Shown in pieces: positions 8,073 to 16,234 of a stretch of DNA of 28,576 nt. The position numbers and the translations under genes are program-made. Origin of the DNA: DATAAZ01 sp036259875. Its GTDB lineage: Bacteria; Actinomycetota; Thermoleophilia; Gaiellales; Gaiellaceae. The stretch's first letter is position 1; each line of letters starts with the position of its first letter. Where the stretch lies: assembly GCA_036259875.1 (NCBI GenBank), contig DATAAZ010000028.1:1-28576 (forward strand). The letters run 5' to 3'. The notes under the pieces were generated by a model. That model saw only the letters and a list, made by a program, of their open reading frames with translations. It was not told where the DNA came from and ran no database searches.

Positions 8073-8354
8073 CTACGCTTGGCTCGCCGCGCGGTCCGGA
8101 AGCCGACGAGCGATCGCGGCGTCGACCTCGAAGTACGCCTGCCGGCTGGAGCCGCCCATGGTCGCGTCGACGTAGTCGCGGACCTCGTCGAGCGAGTTGC
8201 CCCCCCAGAGGCAGAACACGTCGGCCTTGTCGCGGCTGGGATAGAACTCCCGGACCCGCACCCCGGGCGGAGCGCCGTTCTCGGCGAGGAGGTTCGGGCC
8301 GCGCGCCAACGCTGTCTCCGGGTCGGTGATCGTGTGGTGGACGACGAGGAACAT
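8073..8354 (-). CDS. Small conserved protein of unknown function
   Basis: 93 residues. The ATG is supported by GGAGG six bases upstream on the minus strand. The sequence opens with a beta strand (MFLVVHHTI), has a central GVRVREFYPSRDKADVFCLW and an acidic SLDEVRDYVDATMG helix, then SSRQAYFEVDA. The pattern suggests a small alpha+beta (ferredoxin-like) fold, and I recognise it as the kind of short orphan protein common in actinobacteria, without a known activity. It lies 159 bases downstream of the oxidase gene on the same strand and may be cotranscribed. No signal peptide, metal motif or catalytic motif is obvious. Confidence 0.75.
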   Translation of the reverse strand: MFLVVHHTITDPETALARGPNLLAENGAPPGVRVREFYPSRDKADVFCLWGGNSLDEVRDYVDATMGGSSRQAYFEVDAAIARRLPDRAASQA

Positions 8355-8513
8355 CTCGATCCTCCGTTCGGCCGTCGGGGAGGACGCTACAGCGGGCGGG
8401 ACGCTGTGGCCGGTGTGCTCGCGAGACGCGGACGAAGATTCAGCCGACCGGCCGCGGCGCTCGCCGGCGCGTGCCGCTCGCTGGAGCCCGGTTGCATCCT
8501 TCGCCTCCCGCCT

Positions 8514-9767
8514 CTACTCGAGCTGCTTCGCGAGGCGGCGGCCGATCGCGAGGCACGCGGTCGCGCCGGGCGACGGTGCGTTAACGACGTGTAGCACGCC
8601 GCCGTCCCGTTCGAGCAGGAAGTCGTCGACGAGTGTGCCGTCGCGCGCAAGCGCCTGCGCACGGACGCCGCATGTCGCGTACCGGACGTGGCGCGGCTCG
8701 AGGCTTGGCACGTACCGGCGCATCTCGCGCACCGCGGCGCGTTTCACGAGGTCCCGCCAGATCTCGGCAGCGCCCGTACGGTAGTAGCGGCGCGCGAGAC
8801 TCCAGATCCCGCGAAACGCGATCAGATCGCGGGTGTCGCGCCAGCTGACTGAGAGCCGGCCGTACCCCTCGCGAGAGAACGCGGGGACGGCGTTCGGCCC
8901 CGCCCACACCTCGTCGTCGATCCGGCGCGTGAAGTGAACGCCGAGGAACGGAAACGACGGGTCAGGGACCGGGTAGACGATCCCGCGAATGAAGGATCGT
9001 GCCTCCGGCGCGAGCGCGTGGAAGTCGCCGCGAAACGGCGTGATCCGGTGCTCGCGCGACGCACGGCCGGTGAGCGCGGCGACCCGGTCCGACTGAAGCC
9101 CGGCGCACGTCACGACCCGTCGCGCCTCGAGCCGCTCGTCGCCAAACCGGAGGATGTGGCCGTCCGCGCGCGACTCTATCGCCGTCACCTTGCGGCCGAG
9201 GAGGATCATCGCCCCTCGCCGCTCGTTCTCGTGCGCGAGCGCCCGCGTAACGGCCCCGAAATCGATCACGGCGGTCTCGGGAACGTGGAGCGCGCGCACA
9301 CCGACGACGTATGGCTCGTGTTCCGCGAGCGCGTCGGGCGTCAGCCAGGCGAGGCCTCGGGCGCCGTTCGCGGCCCCACGCCGGTGGAGCTCCTCCAGCC
9401 GACCGAGCTCGGACTCGTCGACCGCGACAACGACCTTTCCGCACCGCCGGTACGGAATCCCGTGCTCGTCGGCGAACCGAAGCAGCTCCGCGCGCCCGTC
9501 ACGGCACAGTTTCGCCTTCAGCGAACCGGGCGGGTAATAGATGCCCGCGTGGATCACCCCGGAGTTTCGCCCGCTCTGGTGGCGTGCGAGCTCCGGTTCC
9601 TTCTCGAGGACGACAACGCGCGTTCGCGGCTTGTCGATGAGGAGGGCGCGTGTGGTCGCGAGTCCGATCAGCCCCGCGCCGATGATCGCCACGTCGGCCT
9701 TGGCGCCGCGCCTCTGGGTCGCGCCCCCGTTTTCGACCGGGGTGACGGCCGCGCGCGAATTTGTCAT
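8514..9767 (-). CDS. lhgO: L-2-hydroxyglutarate oxidase (FAD-dependent)
   Basis: 417 residues from the ATG at 9767. The frame stays open further upstream but becomes arginine-rich and unlike the family, so the shorter start is preferred. A Rossmann FAD site (DVAIIGAGLIGLATTRAL, about residues 25-42) is followed by the family signature HQSGRNSGVIHAGIYYPPGS, then SLKAKLCRDG and HGIPYRRCGKVVVA. The C-terminus has the expected FAD-binding GALHV/NAPSPGATACLAIG-type segment. LhgO oxidises L-2-hydroxyglutarate to 2-oxoglutarate, usually passing electrons to the membrane quinone pool. The length fits the roughly 400-residue family. No strong Shine-Dalgarno is seen, but the ATG overlaps the stop of a possible upstream frame (ATGA). 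Confidence 0.93.
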   Translation of the reverse strand: MTNSRAAVTPVENGGATQRRGAKADVAIIGAGLIGLATTRALLIDKPRTRVVVLEKEPELARHQSGRNSGVIHAGIYYPPGSLKAKLCRDGRAELLRFADEHGIPYRRCGKVVVAVDESELGRLEELHRRGAANGARGLAWLTPDALAEHEPYVVGVRALHVPETAVIDFGAVTRALAHENERRGAMILLGRKVTAIESRADGHILRFGDERLEARRVVTCAGLQSDRVAALTGRASREHRITPFRGDFHALAPEARSFIRGIVYPVPDPSFPFLGVHFTRRIDDEVWAGPNAVPAFSREGYGRLSVSWRDTRDLIAFRGIWSLARRYYRTGAAEIWRDLVKRAAVREMRRYVPSLEPRHVRYATCGVRAQALARDGTLVDDFLLERDGGVLHVVNAPSPGATACLAIGRRLAKQLE

Positions 9768-10075
9768 CCGTTCGCGCGCGCCCGAGCGTTTTCGGACGTG
9801 AGCACGGGAACGAGGTCGAACTCGACGAGACCGCTGAACTTGACGGTCCATGCTTCGGACGAACTCGGGTCGCTTGTCTCCACGAGCCGGCAGCAGCGAT
9901 CGAGCCGCCGCGCGTCGACCCAACCGCTCGGGTGCGAGGCGAGCTGGGTCAACGCTTTCAGTGCATGACGGCGACGCCGGCGAATGTCTTCGCCATGCCG
10001 TCGTTCGTGGTCTCTTGCGCCCTTGTACACGGATGCAGCGCGGCTTCGATTCCGGTCATCGTCAACGATTTGCAT
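9764..10075 (-). CDS. Possible 103-residue upstream frame (doubtful)
   Basis: An open frame from an ATG at 10075 ends with TGA at 9764, overlapping the LhgO ATG as ATGA. Apart from this coupling-like overlap there is little support: the N-terminal half is arginine-rich like antisense shadows, and I recognise no family. It is listed only because this is otherwise a 340-base gap and the junction is suggestive. Confidence 0.2.
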   Translation of the reverse strand: MQIVDDDRNRSRAASVYKGARDHERRHGEDIRRRRRHALKALTQLASHPSGWVDARRLDRCCRLVETSDPSSSEAWTVKFSGLVEFDLVPVLTSENARARANG

Positions 10076-10107
10076 CCCACCCGGCTCGCTTAGGCGTGTC
10101 CGCGGGT
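9768..10107. other. 340-bp gap between oxidase and cupin genes
   Basis: Nothing certain is seen here. The only candidate is the doubtful minus-strand frame described separately. No hairpin with a T-tract and no RNA gene were recognised. Confidence 0.5.
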
Positions 10108-10539
10108 TTATCGGGCGTCCTCGTCGCGCCGCGTCGACTCGATGACCGAGAGGTCGCCCTCGCTGACGCGGCGTCGGCGCTCCTCGTCTGCAGGGTCGAC
10201 CATGTGCCCGTCGCGCCCGACGTAACCGTTCTTGCCGCCGACGACGAGCAGCACGAGATGATCGCTGCCGGCGTTCCAGAACCGGCGCGGCGTCGTCGAC
10301 TCGACGTGGACGACGCCGCCCGGCCCGTACTCGAACACGTCGTCTGCGACTTCGAATCCGGCCCGGCCGTGATGGACGAAGTAGAGCTCGTCCTGGGTGT
10401 CGTGGTAATGGCAGAACCACTCCGTCGCGGGCGGAAGCACGATCGCGTTCACGCCGAATGCAGTCACACCGAGCGCAGGACGGATTTTCCGAAAGACGCC
10501 GTCGCCAAGGTCGTCGATTGAGGCAGCGCGGTAACTCAT
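10108..10539 (-). CDS. Cupin-domain protein
   Basis: 143 residues. The ATG at 10539 is supported by GAGGAGGAG about ten bases upstream; the same frame stays open further upstream but is shadow-like there. The core is a small beta barrel with cupin motif 1-like HYHDTQDELYFVHHGRAGFE (candidate ligands H, H, E and H) and motif 2-like GPGGVVHVESTTPRRFWNAG. A C-terminal charged extension of about 35 residues follows. Single-domain cupins of this size bind a metal and either catalyse small-molecule reactions or act as sensors; the substrate is not evident. It shares a strand with the oxidase but is 340 bases away, so a common operon is uncertain. Confidence 0.85.
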   Translation of the reverse strand: MSYRAASIDDLGDGVFRKIRPALGVTAFGVNAIVLPPATEWFCHYHDTQDELYFVHHGRAGFEVADDVFEYGPGGVVHVESTTPRRFWNAGSDHLVLLVVGGKNGYVGRDGHMVDPADEERRRRVSEGDLSVIESTRRDEDAR

Positions 10540-10884
10540 CTTCAGTGCTCCTCCTCGTTTTTGCGACGCGCGGTCCCGTCGCACAGATCGTCGACGATCG
10601 CCGGCAGTGCCACGGCGTCGTACGCGAGCCGACCGAACGGCCCGCCGCCGTCGTGAGCAGCTCCAACCACTTGCGAAGCGGCTTCGAGCGGCGATCCGCG
10701 GTCGCGGCCTCACGGCAGTAACGTTACGCGCCGGCGACTGCGCGAGCCGTGCGAATCGCCACTGCTCGTTCGTCCGAAATCGGCGGGCGAGGATGACCAG
10801 CGCGCGCCGTGCTCGCCCGCGCGATTGCGGTCGGCGTAGCCAATCCAGGGACCCCGGGCACAGCCGTCCTCGTACGCGATCCAC
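10540..10884. other. Divergent intergenic region between cupin and lipoprotein genes
   Basis: 345 bases with no convincing gene. It must hold the promoters for the cupin (minus) and probably the lipoprotein (plus). The one distinctive site is the 10-base perfect palindrome GTAACGTTAC at 10718-10727. Confidence 0.5.
10718..10727. promoter_or_regulatory. Palindrome GTAACGTTAC, possible operator
   Basis: A perfect 10-base palindrome with AT-rich character in a very GC-rich divergent intergenic region. It could be an operator for the cupin or lipoprotein gene. There is no further support. Confidence 0.2.
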
Positions 10885-11961
10885 GTGACCGTTCATCTCA
10901 ATTGGACCCCGACGGCGAGGGCCGCATCCCACTTCGCGCTCGTCGGCGTCGTCGTCCTTCTCGCAGCGGGTTGCGGGGCCGGCCAGGCGACGCCGCGGAA
11001 CGCTGAGCGTGCCGGCACCGAGTCGCGCACGCTTGGCGAGCGATACGGGATCGCCGCCACGCTTCCGCCGGGCTGGGACGGGCGGCTTCGCCGGGGCGCC
11101 CTTCACGCTGCGAGCTTCGCGCTTCCCACCGACGCTCCCGGCTGGGCGGCGCAAGCGGCCGAGGACCTCGCGCCGCACGACGTGCTGGTGTTGCTGTTCG
11201 AGAACGAGCCGCGCGCCCGTCATCCCACGGACGTGAGCGAGTACCCGGAGCGGTCGGATCCGCTACGGCTCAACGTCGACGACTTCAAGTCATTCGACGG
11301 GGTCACCGAGGACAGCCGGGTGAGCGGGCACGGCTTCGCGCGCCGCGTCTTCCAGGTATCGGGTCGGTTGTTCGTTCTCTATGTCGAGACGGGAGACCGG
11401 GTGCCCTCCCGGTCAGTCCTTACGGACGTGAACGAGTTGCTCGCGTCGCTCACGGTCGAGCCGGGCGACTTCTTCTACGGCACGGTCGCGCCCGCCCGCT
11501 TCCCGAGGCGGGCGGGCTGGTTCGTCGGGACGAGCGGCGCGGACGAGGCGCGCGCCGAAGGCGAGTTCACGACTTCGTGGGCCTCGACGATTCCGTACGC
11601 CGACGAATGGAACGCCCTTCCGCCGTTCGAGACGCTCGAGCGGCTGCCGCGCGATGGCGTCGTGATCTGGCTTGGCCTCTCGCGGAGCAACCGCTTCCCG
11701 CCTCGGCCCGAAGGCGACGAGATGTTCCCCGCCCGCGAGCCGCCGTTCTCGCTCGATGAGTTCGAGCGGCGAGGTGGCTGGGAGGGGCAGGTTCGCGACC
11801 TGCCCGAGTACCTGCTGTGGGGGACGACGGAGGGTCAGTACAACGTTGACCTGCGCGTCTACTTCGGGCGCCCCGACCCGACCGCCGCGATGCTCGCCGA
11901 GGCGCAAGCCATGCTCCACGGCCTCGCGCTCCCCGATTGGGGTCCATGGGAGACGCGATGA
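10885..11961 (+). CDS. Secreted lipoprotein of unknown function
   Basis: 358 residues from a GTG. No strong ribosome-binding site is visible, so the exact start is uncertain. A hydrophobic stretch ends in a lipobox (LLAAGC, Cys30), so the mature protein should be diacylglyceryl-linked to the outer face of the membrane. The mature part reads as two similar-sized halves, each opening with a domain that begins near a YGIAATLPPGWDG or GTVAPARFPRRAGW segment, followed by strands. I do not recognise a named domain. There are no catalytic motifs and no cysteines beyond the lipobox in conserved-looking positions. A 221-base gap separates it from the next gene. Confidence 0.8.
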   Translation: MTVHLNWTPTARAASHFALVGVVVLLAAGCGAGQATPRNAERAGTESRTLGERYGIAATLPPGWDGRLRRGALHAASFALPTDAPGWAAQAAEDLAPHDVLVLLFENEPRARHPTDVSEYPERSDPLRLNVDDFKSFDGVTEDSRVSGHGFARRVFQVSGRLFVLYVETGDRVPSRSVLTDVNELLASLTVEPGDFFYGTVAPARFPRRAGWFVGTSGADEARAEGEFTTSWASTIPYADEWNALPPFETLERLPRDGVVIWLGLSRSNRFPPRPEGDEMFPAREPPFSLDEFERRGGWEGQVRDLPEYLLWGTTEGQYNVDLRVYFGRPDPTAAMLAEAQAMLHGLALPDWGPWETR

Positions 11962-12115
11962 GCTGGCTGCGTCGCGACAATGGCGACGTCCCGACCTGCT
12001 GTCCGAGCGTCCTCGTGACGCGCGTCTTTCGGCGTCACTCGATTGCGCTTGCCGCGCACGAGACCCGCGACGTCGGGCGGCGGGTGGTTTGACCGCAACT
12101 CACGCGATCGGGGGA

Positions 12116-12132
12116 GGCGCGAATCTCGCGCC
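12116..12132 (+). promoter_or_regulatory. Hairpin in the leader of the secreted-protein gene
   Basis: GGCGCGA/TCGCGCC forms a 7-bp stem with a three-base loop about 50 bases upstream of the ATG at 12183. There is no T-tract. It could be a leader structure; I could not match it to a riboswitch consensus. Confidence 0.25.
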
Positions 12133-12182
12133 GGGTCCACCGTCTTCGTATTGCGGCCACACGGATTTCCAAGGAGTTTCAA

Positions 12183-12806
12183 ATGAAAAACTGCGGCTTC
12201 CTCCAGCGTCTCGCGGTGCTCGCGCTTTCATCGCTTGCGCTTGGCGCAACGTTCGTCCAGCCCGCGGCAGCGGCGGTGGGCTGCCCGGACCATTCGCTCA
12301 CGCGGCCGTTCCTCCCATGGCTCGATCCGGCGTACTACACCCTCGCACCGAACGGTGGCTTCGAGAGCGGCTCGACCGCCTGGTCGCGCTCCGGAGGCGC
12401 GAAAGTGGTCGCGGGCAACGAGCCTTTCTACGTCCGCGCTCGGCAGGACGAGCACGCGCTCTCGCTCCCGTCCGGGAGCTCGGCGACGAGCAGCTCGACG
12501 TGCGTCCGGATGCTCGATCCGACCGTTCGCTTCTTCGCGCGCAACAGCGGATCGCTCCTCTCCACCTTGAAGGTCGAGGTCCTCTACGACGACATCTTCG
12601 GGATTCGTCGTGCCCACCCGATCGCGCTCCTCGTTGGAACCCCGCGCTGGACGCCGACGTTGCCGCTGGCGTTCTTGGCGAACGTGCAAGGGCTCCCGCT
12701 TCTGACGGACGGCACGGTGGACGTCGCGTTTCGGTTCACTCCGCAGGGGACCCTCAGCGGGTGGACGATCGACGACGTCTACGTCGATCCGTTCAAGGGT
12801 TCGTAG
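12183..12806 (+). CDS. Secreted protein with jelly-roll-like fold
   Basis: 207 residues. The ATG is well supported by AAGGAG seven bases upstream. A Sec signal peptide (MKNC..., hydrophobic core, cleavage after about AAAA) precedes CPDHSLTRPFLPWLDPAYY. The APNGGFESGSTAWSRSGGAK segment and the regular strand pattern ending in GWTIDDVYVDP resemble the N- and C-edges of carbohydrate-binding/jelly-roll modules, as in CBM-like exported proteins. Two cysteines in the mature part could form a disulphide. The gene is 48 bases upstream of the GGDEF/HD-GYP gene and may share its transcript. The ligand is unknown; the fold is inferred from pattern only. Confidence 0.8.
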   Translation: MKNCGFLQRLAVLALSSLALGATFVQPAAAAVGCPDHSLTRPFLPWLDPAYYTLAPNGGFESGSTAWSRSGGAKVVAGNEPFYVRARQDEHALSLPSGSSATSSSTCVRMLDPTVRFFARNSGSLLSTLKVEVLYDDIFGIRRAHPIALLVGTPRWTPTLPLAFLANVQGLPLLTDGTVDVAFRFTPQGTLSGWTIDDVYVDPFKGS

Positions 12807-12854
12807 CCGGCGCCCGGCCCCAGGACGATTCGGACACACGAGGAGGTGCGGCCC

Positions 12855-14717
12855 ATGCCGGAGAGTCGCTGCACGCGCGATTCCACCGTGTTCGAGCCGA
12901 GCGGCGATCGGCCGCGCACGCCGGAAGCCCCGCCTCGCGCGGACGAGGCCCTCGTCGACGAAGCGCGGAAGCGTCGCCCCGCCCGGCCGAGCGCCCGCGA
13001 TCTTTGGACGTCAGGCGTTCTGGCGGCCGGCTTCGCGGCGGGCGCGGCGACGATCGCGGCGGCACTCCCGTCGAACCGGGAGGTCTCGCTCTCGGCGGTC
13101 GTGCTGGTTGCTGCGCTTGCGCTTCTCTCCCGCGTGGAGCTCGAGGTGGGTCCCGGGTTCGCCGTGCCGACGCAACTCGTCTTTGTCCCCATGCTCTTCG
13201 TTCTCCCGCTGCCGCTCGTGCCGGTCTGCGTTGCGGCCGGCTATGTCCTCGGCGCGGTCCCCGACTACGTCACGGGTGGCGCCCATCCCGCACGGTTCCT
13301 CGTGCTGCTTTCCAACTCCTGGTTCTCGATCGGACCGACACTCGTGCTCGCCGCCTACGCGCCGGGCTCGCCGGACTGGCACGAGGCGCCCGTCTACCTG
13401 GCCGCCCTCGTGGCTCAGTTCGGTCTTGATTTCGTGAGCTCGTCGGCGCGCGAACGAATCGCCTTCGGTCATTCGCCCAGGGCGCTCGTGCCCGCATTCG
13501 CGTGGGTGTACGCGGTCGATTCGTTCCTTGCCCCCGTCGGCCTCGCCGCCGCCGCGAGCGGAAGCGGAGCGTTTCTCGTCTTCGCCCCGCTCACGGGCCT
13601 CTTGGCGCTGCTCGCGCATGATCGGCGGGTCCGGATCGACCGCGCCGTCGCGTTCGACCGGGCGTACCGCGGGGCCCTCGACGAAGCGCATCGCGACGAC
13701 CTGACGGGGCTTCCGAACCGGCGGAGGCTGCTGTCCGACCTCGAGGCCGCGCTCGTACAGGCGGACAACGAGCACGTGCTCGTCGTGTACGACCTGAACG
13801 GCTTCAAGTACTACAACGACAGCTTCGGCCATCCGGCCGGGGACGCACTCCTGGCGCGGCTCGCCGGAAAGCTCGCGGCCGCAGCCCGCCCCTACGGATC
13901 GTCCTATCGGCTGGGAGGCGACGAGTTCTGCGTGCTCGCGGCGGTGGCGACAGAGACGGTCGAGACGCTGCTCGATACGACGACGGTCGCGCTGTCGGAG
14001 GACGGCAACGGCTTCTCGGTATCGGCGTCGTTCGGCGCGGTCTTCCTTCCTTCGGAAGCGACCGATTCCTCCGCCGCGCTACAGATGGCGGATCGTCGTC
14101 TCTACGCCCAGAAGCACGCAACGCGGCTGGGCCGCGGCCAGCCGCACGACGTCCTCCTCGAGGCGCTGTTCGAGCGCGATCCGGAGCTTCGGGCGCACGT
14201 GGACGGCGTTGGCAAGCTCGCCGCGGCGGTCGGCCGTGCGCTCGGCCTCGAGGTCAAGGACGTCGAGGAGCTCGTCATTGCGGCGCAGCTTCACGACATC
14301 GGAAAGATCGCGATCCCCGATTCGGTGCTCGACAAGCCCGGGCCGCTCGACGAGGCCGAGTGGGCACTGATCCGCGAGCACACCGTCATCGGGCAACGGA
14401 TCCTGAGCGCTGCCCCGGTGCTCCATGGCGTCGGTCGCGTCGTCCGCGCGACGCACGAGCGTTGGGACGGGAACGGGTACGCCGACGGCCTTGCCGGGGA
14501 CGCCATTCCGCTCGCAGCGCGCATCATCGCGGTCTGCGACAGCTTCGCGGCGATGACGTCTGACCGTCCCTATCGGGCCCGGATGACGGTTCAGGAAGCC
14601 CTCGCCGAGCTCAGGAGATGCGCCGGGACACAGTTCGACCCCGAGATCGTCCGCGTTTTCTACGACGCCGTCACTCGGGCCGAAGCGGCCGTCCTCCTCG
14701 TCGAGCAGGCGGCGTAG
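12855..14717 (+). CDS. Membrane GGDEF plus HD-GYP c-di-GMP protein
   Basis: 620 residues. The ATG at 12855 is chosen over a GTG nine bases earlier because AGGAGG (12841-12846) sits eight bases upstream. Residues about 55-260 hold five to seven hydrophobic segments forming a membrane sensor. GGDEF follows, with RDDLTGLPNRR and active site LGGDEF (residues 353-358), an intact diguanylate cyclase signature. The inhibitory I-site position reads RPYG, so the RxxD motif is incomplete. The C-terminal half is HD-GYP with HDIGK (His480-Asp481), LDKPGPL and HERWDGNGYADG, where the usual GYP is GYA. The protein may both make and hydrolyse c-di-GMP, or one half may be regulatory. A hairpin follows the stop. 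Confidence 0.92.
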   Translation: MPESRCTRDSTVFEPSGDRPRTPEAPPRADEALVDEARKRRPARPSARDLWTSGVLAAGFAAGAATIAAALPSNREVSLSAVVLVAALALLSRVELEVGPGFAVPTQLVFVPMLFVLPLPLVPVCVAAGYVLGAVPDYVTGGAHPARFLVLLSNSWFSIGPTLVLAAYAPGSPDWHEAPVYLAALVAQFGLDFVSSSARERIAFGHSPRALVPAFAWVYAVDSFLAPVGLAAAASGSGAFLVFAPLTGLLALLAHDRRVRIDRAVAFDRAYRGALDEAHRDDLTGLPNRRRLLSDLEAALVQADNEHVLVVYDLNGFKYYNDSFGHPAGDALLARLAGKLAAAARPYGSSYRLGGDEFCVLAAVATETVETLLDTTTVALSEDGNGFSVSASFGAVFLPSEATDSSAALQMADRRLYAQKHATRLGRGQPHDVLLEALFERDPELRAHVDGVGKLAAAVGRALGLEVKDVEELVIAAQLHDIGKIAIPDSVLDKPGPLDEAEWALIREHTVIGQRILSAAPVLHGVGRVVRATHERWDGNGYADGLAGDAIPLAARIIAVCDSFAAMTSDRPYRARMTVQEALAELRRCAGTQFDPEIVRVFYDAVTRAEAAVLLVEQAA

Positions 14718-14724
14718 CTCGTCC

Positions 14725-14749
14725 GCGACGGCGCAGCCTTCGCCGTCGT
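14725..14749. terminator. Hairpin between convergent genes
   Basis: GCGACGGCG/CGCCGTCGT forms a 9-bp stem (one G-T pair) with a seven-base loop, eight bases after the GGDEF/HD-GYP stop and before the 3' end of the convergent coiled-coil gene. There is only TT after the stem, so terminator function is likely from position rather than proven by a U-tract. Confidence 0.45.
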
Positions 14750-14777
14750 TAGGGAGGCAGTAATCCTCGTCGCGCGC

Positions 14778-15479
14778 TCATGACCGTCGCGCCCGTGGCT
14801 GTAGGGCATCCGCAAGCTGGCCGCCTGTCTGCTCGCGTTCGGCGCCCCTGGCGGCCTCGTCCTCAGGCGAAAGCGTCTCGAGATCGGTCACTCTCGTCGG
14901 CTGATCGTCCGCCGCCTCGGTCTCTTCCTCGGGCAACAGCTCCTCGAGGTCGATTGCGGCTTCGCGGAAGGTGCTCAGCATCGACTTGATGCGCTTCTCC
15001 ATCCCTTCCGTCTGCGCCATTAGCTCGTCGCGGTGCCGGATCGCCTCGGCCTCGATCTCGCGCGCCTTCGTCTCGGCCTGCGCGCGGATGTTCCGCGCCT
15101 GCTCCTCCGCGTCCGAGATCCGGCGGGCCGCCTCCTTGTCGCTGTTGCGGCGCGTCGCTTCCGCGTAGGCGTCGGCCGCAGCACGGGTCTCGTCGTCGTA
15201 CTGCTCCACCTCGGCCTGCCGCGCCTCTGCCTCAGCCAACGTCGCGGCGGCGCTCTCCTGGGCTTTCGCTCGGATCTCGTCGGCCTCCTGGCGAGCGGAG
15301 GCTCGGATCCGCGCGGCGGTGCGCTCCGCCGCAGTGAGGACCTCCGCGACGTCCTCCCCCACCTGGCGGTACGCGGTGCCCTCGTCCGCGATACCTGCGC
15401 CGCCGTCCGTCTCCCGCGCTGCGGGCTGGCCGGCTGGTCGTTCCCCCCGGTCGACCGTCGAATGCCGTAATCGCTTCAC
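14778..15479 (-). CDS. Possible internally initiated soluble coiled-coil isoform
   Basis: In-frame GTG at 15479 (followed by KRLRHSTVD) is preceded by AAAGGAG (15493-15487) at an ideal seven-base spacing, a better site than that of the full-length start. It would yield a 233-residue protein with the whole coiled coil and no transmembrane helix. Either both forms are made, or the true gene starts here and the upstream membrane segment is a fused neighbour. Confidence 0.45.
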   Translation of the reverse strand: MKRLRHSTVDRGERPAGQPAARETDGGAGIADEGTAYRQVGEDVAEVLTAAERTAARIRASARQEADEIRAKAQESAAATLAEAEARQAEVEQYDDETRAAADAYAEATRRNSDKEAARRISDAEEQARNIRAQAETKAREIEAEAIRHRDELMAQTEGMEKRIKSMLSTFREAAIDLEELLPEEETEAADDQPTRVTDLETLSPEDEAARGAEREQTGGQLADALQPRARRS

Positions 15480-15944
15480 GTCGGTACTCCTTTCTGCCGG
15501 TATACGAACCGAAGGGGCCTCGGGATGGGAGGGAGCGGCTGGTTCCGCGGGCGGCGGTGCTGCTTCGGCTGGTTCCGCGGGCGGCGGTGCTGCCGCGGGC
15601 TCCTCGTCGACGGCGCGCGAGTCGCCCAAGTCGGCCTGCGTCACGGGCCCCGCCGGGACCGCGGCCGACGGCTCGGGACGTGCGGCAACGGGGGCCGTCG
15701 TTCGTGCCGTCCCCCGCTCTTCGGAGCTCCGGGCTTCGGCGCTGACGGCGGCGGGGCGCTGCGGCGGCGGTGACGGGCGCGCTCGTGACGCGACCGGCGG
15801 TTGTGCGCGCGACACGCGGCTCGCATCTCCGCGCGTCCGCGCGACGGCGACGATGACGTGGACGATCCGGGAGAGCATGAGGGCGAGCGCGATCGTGCCG
15901 ACGGCGGTCGCGATGCCGACGAGGAGGAGCTCACCGGAGGACAC
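14778..15944 (-). CDS. Membrane-anchored coiled-coil protein, DivIVA-like
   Basis: 388 residues from a GTG at 15944. Residues about 5-35 form one transmembrane helix (LLLVGIATAVGTIALALMLS). Residues 40-150 are a Pro/Ala/Glu-rich linker. Residues about 185-335 are a long Ala/Glu/Arg coiled coil (VGEDVAEVLTAAERTAARIR, then EADEIRAKAQ and similar heptads), as in DivIVA/Wag31-type or ATP synthase b-like stalks. An acidic tail follows. It may link the membrane to a cytoplasmic scaffold for envelope growth. A strong internal start at 15479 (described separately) would give a second, soluble product lacking the membrane helix. The linker contains a 30-bp tandem duplication. Homology to DivIVA is by character, not by its conserved N-terminal motif. 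Confidence 0.82.
   Translation of the reverse strand: MSSGELLLVGIATAVGTIALALMLSRIVHVIVAVARTRGDASRVSRAQPPVASRARPSPPPQRPAAVSAEARSSEERGTARTTAPVAARPEPSAAVPAGPVTQADLGDSRAVDEEPAAAPPPAEPAEAAPPPAEPAAPSHPEAPSVRIPAERSTDVKRLRHSTVDRGERPAGQPAARETDGGAGIADEGTAYRQVGEDVAEVLTAAERTAARIRASARQEADEIRAKAQESAAATLAEAEARQAEVEQYDDETRAAADAYAEATRRNSDKEAARRISDAEEQARNIRAQAETKAREIEAEAIRHRDELMAQTEGMEKRIKSMLSTFREAAIDLEELLPEEETEAADDQPTRVTDLETLSPEDEAARGAEREQTGGQLADALQPRARRS
15537..15596 (-). repeat. 30-bp tandem duplication in the Pro/Ala linker
   Basis: Two copies of a 30-base unit (15537-15566 and 15567-15596) encode AEAAPPPAEP-type repeats in the linker of the coiled-coil protein. The copies differ only near the end of the unit. 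Confidence 0.85.
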
Positions 15945-16234
15945 GGCTCACCCCTTCCCGCTTCGGTGCCCGTCGCAGCCGTGCCGCTCGCGCGATTGGG
16001 CGTTCTTGCGACCACGCCCGAAAAGCGAGGCGTGGACGCGCTGCGAACTGATGATGACGCAGGAGATCACCGCAGAACCATCTTGCGAGCCGCACCAAGA
16101 GCATAACGCGCCGCCCGTAAAATCGAAACGGCCCCGGCTCCAGCGTCGTTCGCCGGCCGGGTGCGCGGCTCCGCTTCCGTCGCCGGCAAACGGGTGTTAG
16201 GATCTCGTGTCCAGCTTCGACGAAGTTTGGACGA

